Of a DNA stretch of 12,953 bases, positions 1-6,508 are shown piece by piece. Below the pieces are notes generated by a model. The model was not told where the DNA came from. It worked only from the letters and a program-made list of their open reading frames with translations, and searched no databases. This stretch comes from Thermocrinis sp. (lineage in GTDB: Bacteria; Aquificota; Aquificia; Aquificales; Aquificaceae): positions 1-12,953 of the forward strand of contig WYEK01000079.1 of NCBI GenBank assembly GCA_009903855.1. Reading direction: 5' to 3'. Both the position numbers and the translations under genes were made by a program. Position 1 is the first letter of the stretch, and every line of letters begins with the position of its first letter.

Positions 1-147
1 GTTCATGGCACAAGGGATGAGGTGGTGTCTGTTGAACATTCAAGAATTTTTGTCAGTAAAGTGAAAGTAAAGGACTACAAAGAGGTGGATGATGATCATA
101 GACTTAGTGGAACCTTTAAAACATTGATGGAGGAGCTTTTGCCATGA
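1..147 (+). CDS. Alpha/beta hydrolase, C-terminal 48 residues (5' end outside window)
   Basis: The frame is open from base 1 to a TGA at 145-147. Its 48 residues look like the end of a serine alpha/beta hydrolase. HGTRDEVV at residues 2-9 fits the loop carrying the acid of the catalytic triad (Asp6), and VDDDHRL around residues 29-35 fits the segment carrying the catalytic His (His33). The family includes peptidases, esterases and lipases, and the missing nucleophile region prevents a choice among them. Its TGA overlaps the hemL start as ATGA (144-147), so the two are probably co-transcribed and translationally coupled. The hydrolase fold is fairly sure; the substrate is unknown. Confidence 0.75.
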   Translation, partial: VHGTRDEVVSVEHSRIFVSKVKVKDYKEVDDDHRLSGTFKTLMEELLP

Positions 148-1418
148 CCAATAGGGAGCTTTTTGAGTACGCAAAGAAGCTTATGCCCGGGGGTGTTAGC
201 TCTCCTGTTAGGGCTTTTAAGGCGGTGGGCGGAGAACCCATAATAGTTAGCAAAGGAGAGGGCAGTAGGATATGGGATGTGGAGGGTAAGGAATACATAG
301 ACTTTTTAATGTCTTGGGGTCCCCTCATATTAGGACACTCCCATCCGAGGGTAGTTAAGGCCCTCGAGGAGCAGGCAAAGAAAGGACTGTCTTACGGCAT
401 CACAAACCCCCACGAGATCACCTTAGCGGAGCTTGTGATCTCTGCTATGCCTTCAGTGGAGATGGTCAGGTTTGTGTCCTCGGGCACTGAGGCTACCATG
501 TCTGCCATAAGGTTGGCAAGGGGCTACACGGGCAGAAAGTACATAGTCAAGTTTGAGGGTTGCTATCACGGGCATTACGATGGGTTGTTGGTAAGCGCAG
601 GTTCTGGAGTTGCCACCTTGGGAATCCCTGGCACACCTGGAGTACCAGAAGAGATCGCAAGCCTTACCATAGTTTTACCCTACAACGATGTGGATGCCTT
701 AAAGGAAACCTTTGAAAGATACGGACAGGATATAGCTTGTGTGATCGTAGAACCAGTAGCGGGCAACATGGGAACTGTCCTTCCAAAGGATGGCTTTTTG
801 CAAGCTCTGAGAGAGATCACAAGTCAATACTTTTCCCTTCTTATCTTTGATGAGGTTATAACCAACTTTAGAGTTTCCAAGGGTGGAGCCCAAGAACTCT
901 ATTCAATAGAACCAGACCTCACATGCATGGGAAAGGTCCTTGGTGGAGGTATGCCCTTGGGTGCGTACGGGGGAAAAAGGGAGATAATGGATAAGGTGGC
1001 ACCGGAGGGTCCTGTTTATCAGGCAGGGACCTTGTCGGGCAATCCTATGGCTATGGTGGCGGGCATAGCTACCCTTTCTGAACTCTTTGAGAAGAACCCT
1101 TATGACTACTTAGATGAGATCACCCAAACCCTTTGCGAGGGTATTAGCAAAATCTTAAAGGACAAGGGAATACCCCACACCATAAACAGGGTGGCTTCTA
1201 TGCTGACGGTCTTTTTCACAGACAAAGAGGTGTATGACTACAAGACTGCAAAAAGCTCAGACCTTGAACTCTTTGCCAAGTTCTTTAGGGCACTGCTCAA
1301 AGAAGGTGTTCTCATTCCACCCTCCCAGTTTGAGGCATGGTTTTTGAGCACCGCCCACACAAAGGAGGACATAGAAGAAGCCCTAAACCGCATAGAGAGG
1401 GCTGTTAGCTCAATTTAG
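144..1418 (+). CDS. hemL: Glutamate-1-semialdehyde 2,1-aminomutase
   Basis: A cytosolic PLP enzyme that turns glutamate-1-semialdehyde into 5-aminolevulinate, the last step of the C5 route to haem and other tetrapyrroles. The 424 residues match the usual family length. Visible landmarks are the N-terminal PGGVSSPVRAF (15-25), the PLP phosphate-binding SSGTEA (112-117), YHGHYDG (141-147), the FDEV cofactor-ring Asp (Asp236), and the Schiff-base Lys264 in CMGKVLGGGMPLGAYGG. QAGTLSGNPMAM (293-304) is also typical. In the segment after FDEV, VITNFRVSKGG replaces the more common V(M)TGFRVA.GG, a mild variant. The ATG has a strong GGAGGAG (129-135), 8 nt upstream. The 3' end overlaps the convergent transglycosylase gene by 9 bases, leaving no room for a terminator between them. 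Confidence 0.97.
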   Translation: MTNRELFEYAKKLMPGGVSSPVRAFKAVGGEPIIVSKGEGSRIWDVEGKEYIDFLMSWGPLILGHSHPRVVKALEEQAKKGLSYGITNPHEITLAELVISAMPSVEMVRFVSSGTEATMSAIRLARGYTGRKYIVKFEGCYHGHYDGLLVSAGSGVATLGIPGTPGVPEEIASLTIVLPYNDVDALKETFERYGQDIACVIVEPVAGNMGTVLPKDGFLQALREITSQYFSLLIFDEVITNFRVSKGGAQELYSIEPDLTCMGKVLGGGMPLGAYGGKREIMDKVAPEGPVYQAGTLSGNPMAMVAGIATLSELFEKNPYDYLDEITQTLCEGISKILKDKGIPHTINRVASMLTVFFTDKEVYDYKTAKSSDLELFAKFFRALLKEGVLIPPSQFEAWFLSTAHTKEDIEEALNRIERAVSSI

Positions 1419-3059
1419 GGCTCTGTATATGTAATAGTTTTCCAACACACGCTTTACATAGTTCCTTGTTTCGCTTATGGGAATGGCCTCTATGAACACA
1501 TAAGGGTCTGGGTGCTGGATAAAGCCTCTAACTCGCTCTGGTCCTGCGTTGTAGCTGGCTATTGCCCTAATCCAATCGCCCTTCCAAAGCTCTATCATTT
1601 CCTTTAGGTATGCGGTGCCCAAGAGTATGTTTTCCTTTGGAGAAAAGACATTGTTGGGAATTCTGTACCTTTGGGAAACTTCCCTTGCGGTAAAGTCCAT
1701 CAGTTGCATAAGTCCCTTTGCACCGCTGGGAGATATAGCCAATGGGTCAAATAAGCTCTCCTGCCTCATAATTGCCCATATAAGGTTTTTATCCACACCA
1801 AAGGTTTTGTGAGCTTCCTCCACAAACTCCCTGTAGGGTGTAGGGTAGGCTACGTACTGATATATATCAGACCTAATGCCAAACCTCCTAACTGCCAACC
1901 TTATGGCTAAAAAAGGGTCAAATCTTTGAATTGCAACAATGTCCGATACGGTAAATTTGTCTATATTCCTAAAAGCCTCCAAACGGGCATAATGCAAAAA
2001 ACCCGCTTCCGTTATGCTTCTTATCATGCCTGCCATAGAGGTTTCCTCTGCGCTGGCAAAAAATGCCTTTAACCCTCTGATAGCCACCGGTTCTCCCAGT
2101 TGCACCTTTGCCATCGTTGAATAAAAGCCTGTACCCTTTGACGCCTTCAAAAGATGTTCTCCCGCTTTTTGAAAATCCCCCAACCTTTCGTAGCTTTTGT
2201 AAAGCCAAAAGTGCGCTTGCGCCTTCTCCTCCTCCGAAGAAGACAGGTTCAAAGCCTTCTGAAAGGCATCAACTGCCCTTTGGTAGTCCTCCACTATGAA
2301 AAGAACCAGCCCTGATTGAAAGTGCTTTTGATAGCCCTCTTCCATCATAGAAAACCATTCCAAAGCCTTTTGATAATTTTCCCTGTACAAAGAGATCCGA
2401 CCTGCGTAAAATAAGGCTTGATTGTATTCTTCATAGCCTTTAAGCTTAAGGAGGGCCCTTTTAAACTCCTCCTCGGATACGTTAAAAACCACCCTTGCGT
2501 ATCTTAAGGTTCCTTCCCTGCCGTCGCAGTCTTTGAGCACTTCCATTGCCTCTTTGTATAGTCTCAATCTTTCGTAAGCCTCTCCCAGAAGGGAGCAAGC
2601 CTTGGGTATGCCCTGCAGTAGGCTTATTGCTTCTCTGTATTGTCTTCTTCTTATAAGCTCTTGTCCAACCTTTAACCTTTCCTCCTCAGTTAGAAAAACC
2701 TCCGGTATGTAATCCTTGAAAAGATGGGGAAGGTTCAACAGGGCGGTTTTTTTATCTAAGTTCATAGCCCTCCAGAGTTGGGCGTATCTTTCCACATAGT
2801 CAAACTTCAAAGCTCTGGGATTGATCTCCTTCAAAAGCTCCTCAGCCCTCTTTAACTCTCCCCTCCGGTAGTATTCTTCAGCCAGCAAAAGCCTCAGATC
2901 ATCCACAAAAACTGCGTTGGGATAGTCCCTCAAAAGTCTTTCACCCAGGGCTAAGTCCCGTTTTTGTAAAAACTCAGATAAAAGGGCATACTCCTGGGGA
3001 AGTTGGGAAAAGGTAAAGGAAAACAGCACAAAAATCAGAAAAAGTACTATGCGATCCAC
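1410..3059 (-). CDS. TPR-containing lytic murein transglycosylase (Slt/MltC-type SLT domain)
   Basis: A predicted exported enzyme that cleaves the MurNAc-GlcNAc bond of peptidoglycan, giving 1,6-anhydro ends. An N-terminal hydrophobic stretch (about residues 3-18, LFLIFVLFSFTF then SQ) looks like a signal peptide. Residues about 25-310 are helical TPR-like repeats (YRRGELKRAEELL, YREAISLLQG, YQKALEWFS, YQRAVDAFQKAL, RLGDFQKAGEHL). The SLT domain spans about 415-540. It has the catalytic Glu434 in MRQESLFDP, then SPSGAKGLMQLM, ENILLGTAYL and the YNAGPERV signature (503-510). The length and layout resemble the soluble Slt70 class. The start is GTG; no in-frame ATG lies nearby and no Shine-Dalgarno is visible. 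It overlaps the upstream gene by 13 bases, so translational coupling is likely. Last gene of the gmk operon. Confidence 0.93.
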   Translation of the reverse strand: MDRIVLFLIFVLFSFTFSQLPQEYALLSEFLQKRDLALGERLLRDYPNAVFVDDLRLLLAEEYYRRGELKRAEELLKEINPRALKFDYVERYAQLWRAMNLDKKTALLNLPHLFKDYIPEVFLTEEERLKVGQELIRRRQYREAISLLQGIPKACSLLGEAYERLRLYKEAMEVLKDCDGREGTLRYARVVFNVSEEEFKRALLKLKGYEEYNQALFYAGRISLYRENYQKALEWFSMMEEGYQKHFQSGLVLFIVEDYQRAVDAFQKALNLSSSEEEKAQAHFWLYKSYERLGDFQKAGEHLLKASKGTGFYSTMAKVQLGEPVAIRGLKAFFASAEETSMAGMIRSITEAGFLHYARLEAFRNIDKFTVSDIVAIQRFDPFLAIRLAVRRFGIRSDIYQYVAYPTPYREFVEEAHKTFGVDKNLIWAIMRQESLFDPLAISPSGAKGLMQLMDFTAREVSQRYRIPNNVFSPKENILLGTAYLKEMIELWKGDWIRAIASYNAGPERVRGFIQHPDPYVFIEAIPISETRNYVKRVLENYYIYRALN

Positions 3060-3403
3060 GAGATGATCAGGTATATAAGTATAGCAAAGACAAAGTTTAT
3101 GGCAATGAGGCTTGGGATTGCACCGAACTTACCTTTTCTGTATTGGAAAAAGTAGATGTATGCAAAATTTAGCACCATAAGGGCAAAGAGAAAGAGCTTT
3201 AGGTGAAAGAGGAAGTTGGAGGAAAAGTCCTTCCTGTAGCCATGCCAGAGCCCAATGCCCGTGATGAAAAGGACGAGTATAGACATCCACACGCCCAAAA
3301 AGAACCTTCCGTATAGATTTTGGACAAGGCTCTGCCTTGGACCCTCTGGCAAGCTTTTAAGGGAGGGTCTAAGAAAGAGCAATGTGTATGCCATCCCACC
3401 CAC
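3047..3403 (-). CDS. Small CopD/HemJ-like membrane protein; N-terminus displaced by frameshift
   Basis: The open frame as it stands begins at a GTG and encodes 118 residues. Three hydrophobic helices (about 33-55, 64-88, 95-117) follow a VGGMAYTLLFLRPSL start. That opening is normally the end of a first membrane helix in CopD-like and HemJ-like four-helix proteins (...WVGGM...). No ATG, GTG or TTG lies between the upstream in-frame TAA (3446-3448) and this GTG, yet the intervening codons read as a good helix end (FFATLW). The missing start and first half-helix sit in the neighbouring frame (3404-3452). Joined, they give a 134-residue protein with four helices and a His in helix 1. Other visible residues are Trp53/His54 in GLWHGY and FHLKLFLF before helix 3 of this frame. 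A role in metal or haem handling is only family-level inference. The 3' end overlaps the transglycosylase start. Confidence 0.65.
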   Translation of the reverse strand: MGGMAYTLLFLRPSLKSLPEGPRQSLVQNLYGRFFLGVWMSILVLFITGIGLWHGYRKDFSSNFLFHLKLFLFALMVLNFAYIYFFQYRKGKFGAIPSLIAINFVFAILIYLIISWIA

Positions 3404-3452
3404 CCAAAGGGTGGCAAAAAAATAGATGCAAAAAGAGAAGGCTCTTTATCAT
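3404..3452 (-). other. Out-of-frame N-terminus of the CopD/HemJ-like gene, with slippery T7 run
   Basis: An ATG at 3452-3450 overlaps the rpoZ stop as ATGA (3452-3449), the usual junction type in this window. It reads MIKSLLFLHLFF and then loses the family pattern. At 3422-3416 the coding strand has seven T. Reading six T instead joins MIKSLLFLHLFF directly to ATLWVGGMAYTLLFL, a textbook first helix for this superfamily. This could be a sequencing error, a recent inactivating mutation, or transcriptional or ribosomal slippage that skips one base. Confidence 0.6.
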
Positions 3453-3670
3453 GGCTCTATATTAACCTTCTTTACTTGAACCTTACCCTCTGCCAGTTCC
3501 TCTATAGCGTAAAAGGTTTTCTTTATGAGTTCTTTTTTTACCTTGTCCCTGACAAATATATCATCTCCTTCCTTAAGTAGCTGTTCAACCCTTTTTGCTG
3601 CAGCATGCACCAGCTCATACCTACTACTTACCTGCTTTAGGGCACCCTCTATGTTAGGTCTTCTGCTCAT
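3449..3670 (-). CDS. rpoZ: RNA polymerase omega subunit
   Basis: A 73-residue protein recognisable as omega, which binds the beta' C-terminal region and helps assemble and stabilise RNA polymerase. The N-terminal segment RRPNIEGALKQVSSRYELVHAAAKRVEQL (residues 3-31) matches the conserved omega core (SRYELV..AAKRA.QL). The following acidic/basic helix with ELIKKTFYAIEELAEGKV is also typical. It lies directly behind gmk, a gene order shared by many bacteria. It overlaps the gmk end by 17 bases and has a perfect GGAGGT ribosome binding site inside gmk. Its TGA overlaps the ATG of the next gene's N-terminal segment. Short length makes some uncertainty inevitable, but sequence and context agree. 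Confidence 0.9.
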   Translation of the reverse strand: MSRRPNIEGALKQVSSRYELVHAAAKRVEQLLKEGDDIFVRDKVKKELIKKTFYAIEELAEGKVQVKKVNIEP

Positions 3671-4304
3671 GGCTTACCTCCGTACATTCTTTTTCCAAAA
3701 GCTTTTTTATTTTATCATCTTTGAGGAACTTTGAGACATTCGCCAAAAAGTTCTTGGAAGTATATCTTGAAGACAGAATGATATTTTTGAGGGTTTCTAC
3801 CGTTTCATCCAAAAATTCATTTACCAATATGTAGTCAAAGTGTTTTGCGCAGGAGATTTCCCACTCCGCAGTGCGTAAGCGCTCCTGGAGGTTTTCGTGA
3901 CCGTAGCCTCTGGTTAAAAGCCTCCTTCTGAGTTCCTCAAGGGATGGAGGAAGCAAAAACACAAGCACGCTGTCTGGGAAGATTCTCTTTATGGTCATGG
4001 CACCCTGCACGTCAATAACCAAAAGGGAGTCATAACCTTCCTCTTCGTTTTTTAAAACCTGATCCTTTGGCGTTCCGTAATAGTTGCCATACACCTTTGC
4101 GTATTCCAAAAACATGCCCTCCCTTATACCCTGTTCAAATTCTTCCACTGTAAGGAAGATGTAATCGACACCTTCCACTTCGCCCTCTCTTTTCGGTCTG
4201 GTTGTTGCGGTAATCACACGCCTTATGTCCTCCACGTTCTTTATGATGAAGTTCGCCACCGTAGTTTTTCCTGTTCCCGAGGGTGCAGAAAGGACAAAGA
4301 GCAT
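3654..4304 (-). CDS. gmk: Guanylate kinase
   Basis: Cytosolic enzyme phosphorylating GMP to GDP with ATP, feeding GTP synthesis. The P-loop APSGTGKTT spans residues 7-15. The GMP-binding signature TTRPKREGEVEGVDY runs 34-48, followed by FLEYAKVYGNYYGTP (65-79) and the VIDVQGA strand (96-102). The lid region with RLLTRGYGHENLQERL lies around 127-143. At 216 residues it carries a charged tail (from about 180) somewhat longer than usual. The N-terminus is short, reaching the P-loop within seven residues. First gene of the gmk-rpoZ-CopD/HemJ-like-transglycosylase operon. No Shine-Dalgarno precedes the ATG; instead a TATAAT lies 6 nt upstream, suggesting a leaderless transcript. Confidence 0.97.
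   Translation of the reverse strand: MLFVLSAPSGTGKTTVANFIIKNVEDIRRVITATTRPKREGEVEGVDYIFLTVEEFEQGIREGMFLEYAKVYGNYYGTPKDQVLKNEEEGYDSLLVIDVQGAMTIKRIFPDSVLVFLLPPSLEELRRRLLTRGYGHENLQERLRTAEWEISCAKHFDYILVNEFLDETVETLKNIILSSRYTSKNFLANVSKFLKDDKIKKLLEKECTEVSHEQKT
3676..3681 (-). promoter_or_regulatory. Ribosome binding site of rpoZ
   Basis: GGAGGT on the minus strand, 5 nt before the rpoZ ATG and within the gmk coding region. It fixes the rpoZ start and contrasts with the lack of any Shine-Dalgarno before the operon's first gene, gmk. Confidence 0.7.
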
Positions 4305-4310
4305 GAAAAA

Positions 4311-4316
4311 ATTATA
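4311..4316 (-). promoter_or_regulatory. Candidate -10 box of gmk (leaderless)
   Basis: TATAAT on the minus strand ends 6 nt before the gmk ATG. A start site about 7 nt after the -10 would fall on the A of the ATG. No good -35 (TTGACA-like) is visible 16-18 nt upstream. Plausible but unproven. Confidence 0.45.
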
Positions 4317-4409
4317 AACTAGCTGAAGAAACTATAAGTGGTATAACCCTGAAGGCTGTCCGCAAACCTTCCAATACACGAACTATTTATTGTGCAATTA
4401 TCTTACAGA

Positions 4410-4422
4410 CAGACTTTGTCTG
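4410..4422. repeat. Short inverted repeat CAGAC-TTT-GTCTG
   Basis: A perfect 5-bp dyad around three T, preceded by one more CAGA/CAGAC copy (4406-4410). There is no T run after it, so it is not a terminator. It may be an operator half-site pair, or chance. Confidence 0.3.
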
Positions 4423-4465
4423 AAGGAGAGGGTTTTCCAGCCTTTCTGAATTTCTCACCCAAGGT

Positions 4466-4489
4466 GTATTTTAATTTATTTTAAAATAC
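4466..4489. promoter_or_regulatory. Palindromic promoter/operator candidate of the PilT-like gene
   Basis: A perfect 9-bp inverted repeat has arms GTATTTTAA (4466-4474) and TTAAAATAC (4481-4489) with a 6-nt spacer. Inside it sits the 12-base palindrome TATTTTAAAATA (4477-4488), identical to the one between mreB and proS. TAAAAT (4482-4487) can serve as a -10 for the gene starting at 4497, 9 nt on. No -35 and no Shine-Dalgarno are visible. Confidence 0.45.
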
Positions 4490-4496
4490 TTTATCA

Positions 4497-5354
4497 ATGA
4501 ATTATGCGCCTCAGATATTGAACTACTTGGGAAGCTCAAGCACTGTTTCAGAGGTTTTCTTGGCACCGAATGCGTCCCCCGTGGAAAGGAGGGAGGGCAA
4601 ACTAATAAGATTTATGCCTGTAGTCCTTACCAGCGAAGATATAAGGGACACCTTAGTGGCGCTGAAAAGCTATGCATCTGGCTTGCTGGGTCCTTTGGGA
4701 AAAGAAGGTTCTTTTTCTTTTGGTATACACAAGAGCGGACGTTTTAGGGTTACATACATGACCCAACGGGGCAGTTATGTAATATCCATAATCAAAACAC
4801 CCTTTGAAGTACCAACTATAGAAGAGCTTTGCCAAGATCCACCGCATGTAATAAAGGAGATAAACCGAATAGTAGGAGACCTATCTGGCATTTGTGTGGT
4901 TATAACGGGCAGAGATCACATAAAAGCTTCTATGTTTGCTTACTCTTTACTACAGCATGTTAGCATCAACTTTTCAAAGGTAATTTACATATTGGAAGAG
5001 CCTCTAAACTACCTTTTGAAGCATGGGAACTCTTTAGTTATACAGAGAGAGATAGGCACAGATGTGGAAACTTTGCAAGAAGGACTTGAAGATGCCATGC
5101 TAATAAAACCCGATATCCTCTACATAGGCTATACAGAACGTTTTAACGATAGGGAGATAGGAGAAATAGTTAGAATTCTGGAAAGTGGGACGCTGGTATT
5201 CGTAAACGTACCATACATCAGCCAGCAAAAGCTAGCTTATGACCTTAAGGACCTGGTATCCTTCACAGAAAAAATATTAATGTTAGAAGAGGAAAAAGAG
5301 GTCATAAAGGTTTCCTTTAGGGAAATACAACTTCGGGAGTGGGAAAACCGTTGA
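4497..5354 (+). CDS. PilT-like secretion-ATPase homologue with all nucleotide motifs degenerate (pseudo-ATPase)
   Basis: The fold follows the type IV pilus retraction ATPase PilT. There is a PAS-like N-terminal domain (SEVFLAPNASPVERREGKL for SDlHl..g.pp..R.dG.l, then FSFGI..SGRFRVTYMTQRG, about residues 18-92), then a RecA-like core. The catalytic motifs are lost. Walker A GPTGSGKS is GRDHIKAS (138-145). The Asp box EDPIEY is EEPLNY (167-172). The Walker B GE.RD segment is GYTERF (211-216), with Tyr212 in place of the catalytic Glu. His box TLHT is NVPY. QREIGTD (183-189) and KPDILYIG (204-211) keep the scaffold. It is 285 residues against about 350-370 for PilT, lacking the C-terminal helical part. 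Its last codons overlap the convergent decarboxylase gene by 38 bases. The gene is monocistronic and AT-richer than neighbours in sampled lines. Function unknown; ATP hydrolysis is unlikely. Confidence 0.8.
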   Translation: MNYAPQILNYLGSSSTVSEVFLAPNASPVERREGKLIRFMPVVLTSEDIRDTLVALKSYASGLLGPLGKEGSFSFGIHKSGRFRVTYMTQRGSYVISIIKTPFEVPTIEELCQDPPHVIKEINRIVGDLSGICVVITGRDHIKASMFAYSLLQHVSINFSKVIYILEEPLNYLLKHGNSLVIQREIGTDVETLQEGLEDAMLIKPDILYIGYTERFNDREIGEIVRILESGTLVFVNVPYISQQKLAYDLKDLVSFTEKILMLEEEKEVIKVSFREIQLREWENR

Positions 5355-6498
5355 AGGGTGCTGCGTATACGGTTGTGTATGCCCCAGCAGAGAGGATGTA
5401 TAAGAAATCTCCCACCTCTGGCTCCGGAAGGGCTACATTCCTTGCCACCACATCCATACTATCGCAGGATACACCGCCGATGGTCCATTCCCTTAGCTCA
5501 CCTTCTCTGTCCAGGTAAAAGGCATACCTTATACCTCCCAAAGCTTCTGCAAGACCATTGAACACGCCCGTGTCTATGTAAAGCCAGAGGTCCTCTCCCC
5601 TCTTTGCCTTCCCTATGACCCTGCACACCATGATACCCTGGTCTCCTACTATGCCCCTGCCCGGTTCCATTTGGAGCTCGTAGGGCAGTATGGGGAAAAA
5701 TTTCTGAAGTAGCCCCTTTACATAGTATGCTATATCCTCTATGCTTAGGGCTTCGTAGCTGTATCTGACTGGTATGCCCCCACCAATGTTTAACATCTGG
5801 AGCCTTAGACCTCTCTCCTTTGCCTTTTCCCAGAGCTCTGCTGCGGTTTTTATGCCTATAAACCAGTTTCTAAAGTTGTTGCACTGAGAACCCACATGGA
5901 AGGTTATGCCGTAAGGTATCAGCCTTTTTTCTCTTGCGTATTCCAAAATGTCCAAAGCGGTATCTAAGTCCACGCCAAACTTTTTGGAAAGAGGCCAGTC
6001 GCTTCCTTCGTTTGGCACAACAATTCTAACATACACCTTTGCTCTGCTTGCCAAGGCTGATACTTTATCCACCTCTGTAAAGGAATCTACTGCAAACCGG
6101 TCTACTCCTTTTTTGTAGGCGTACTCTATGAACTCGGGAGGTTTAACCGGATTGCTTGATATAATCCTGTTTGGGCTTACACCCACACTAAGTACCTTGT
6201 TCAGCTCTTCCGTGGAAGCCACTTCAAACCCTGCCCCAAGCTCAGCAAGCGCCCTTATGATCCTTTCATGGTCGTTTGCCTTTACCGCATAATACACGTT
6301 GAAGTTGGGAAAGTGATACTTAAGCTTTATGTATCTACCCTTTATTCCCTCCAGGTCCATAAGCAGAAGAGGAGTTTTTTGGGGCTTTAGGTAAGGCAGA
6401 AGGTAGTCCTTGCCTTCAATGAAAGAAAGAAAGCTCTTCTTTGCAAATTCAAACTGCACACTCTTGTGGTCTAAAAGGGTCTCCGCCATAATGGACAA
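5317..6498 (-). CDS. Lysine/ornithine decarboxylase-type PLP enzyme (fold type III)
   Basis: Predicted to decarboxylate ornithine and/or lysine to putrescine or cadaverine. The 393 residues form an alanine-racemase-like barrel plus beta domain. Landmarks are the PLP Lys73 in YYAVKAND, HVGSQ (201-205), the glycine loop NIGGGIP (237-243), EPGRG (278-282), DTGVFNGLAEALGG (309-322), the partner-subunit catalytic Cys345 in GGVSCDSMD, and SAGAYTTVYAAPFNGF. These match the compact bacterial lysine/ornithine decarboxylase group (Pseudomonas SpeC, Selenomonas LDC/ODC) rather than DapDC or carboxynorspermidine decarboxylase. Substrate preference cannot be read from the sequence. The start is probably TTG at 6498, with AAGG 8 nt upstream. 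The ATG at 6489 leaves that site 17 nt away. It follows mrdA by 10 nt and is the last gene of the mreBCD operon. Confidence 0.9.
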   Translation of the reverse strand: MSIMAETLLDHKSVQFEFAKKSFLSFIEGKDYLLPYLKPQKTPLLLMDLEGIKGRYIKLKYHFPNFNVYYAVKANDHERIIRALAELGAGFEVASTEELNKVLSVGVSPNRIISSNPVKPPEFIEYAYKKGVDRFAVDSFTEVDKVSALASRAKVYVRIVVPNEGSDWPLSKKFGVDLDTALDILEYAREKRLIPYGITFHVGSQCNNFRNWFIGIKTAAELWEKAKERGLRLQMLNIGGGIPVRYSYEALSIEDIAYYVKGLLQKFFPILPYELQMEPGRGIVGDQGIMVCRVIGKAKRGEDLWLYIDTGVFNGLAEALGGIRYAFYLDREGELREWTIGGVSCDSMDVVARNVALPEPEVGDFLYILSAGAYTTVYAAPFNGFPTPEVVFP

Positions 6499-6508
6499 AA
6501 ATATAACC

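Larger units (their letters stand above)
4305..4496. other. Divergent intergenic spacer gmk / PilT-like
   Basis: The only sizeable non-coding stretch (192 bases). It holds the candidate gmk -10 at its left edge and the palindromic promoter of the PilT-like gene at its right edge. It also has two small dyads: GAAGG/CCTTC (4351-4355 and 4367-4371) and CAGAC/GTCTG (4410-4422). No tRNA-like cloverleaf, small ORF with a ribosome binding site, or terminator-like hairpin plus T run was seen. Confidence 0.6.

Noticed and set aside
144..1418. HemL as an ordinary class III aminotransferase instead
   Set aside because: The N-terminal PGGVSSPVRAF, YHGHYDG and CMGKVLGGGMPLGAYGG segments are specific to glutamate-1-semialdehyde aminomutase.
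1405..1425. A terminator between convergent hemL and the transglycosylase gene
   Set aside because: The genes overlap by 9 bases, and no GC stem followed by a T run was found there.
3199..3417. 72-codon minus-strand frame starting MPPFGWVGWHTH
   Set aside because: It overlaps the membrane-protein gene in another frame, has no hydrophobic helices, and its start depends on the same shifted frame region.
4351..4371. GAAGG-N11-CCTTC hairpin in the gmk/PilT-like spacer as a terminator or riboswitch piece
   Set aside because: Only 5 bp of stem, a long loop, and no T run on either side; easily expected by chance.
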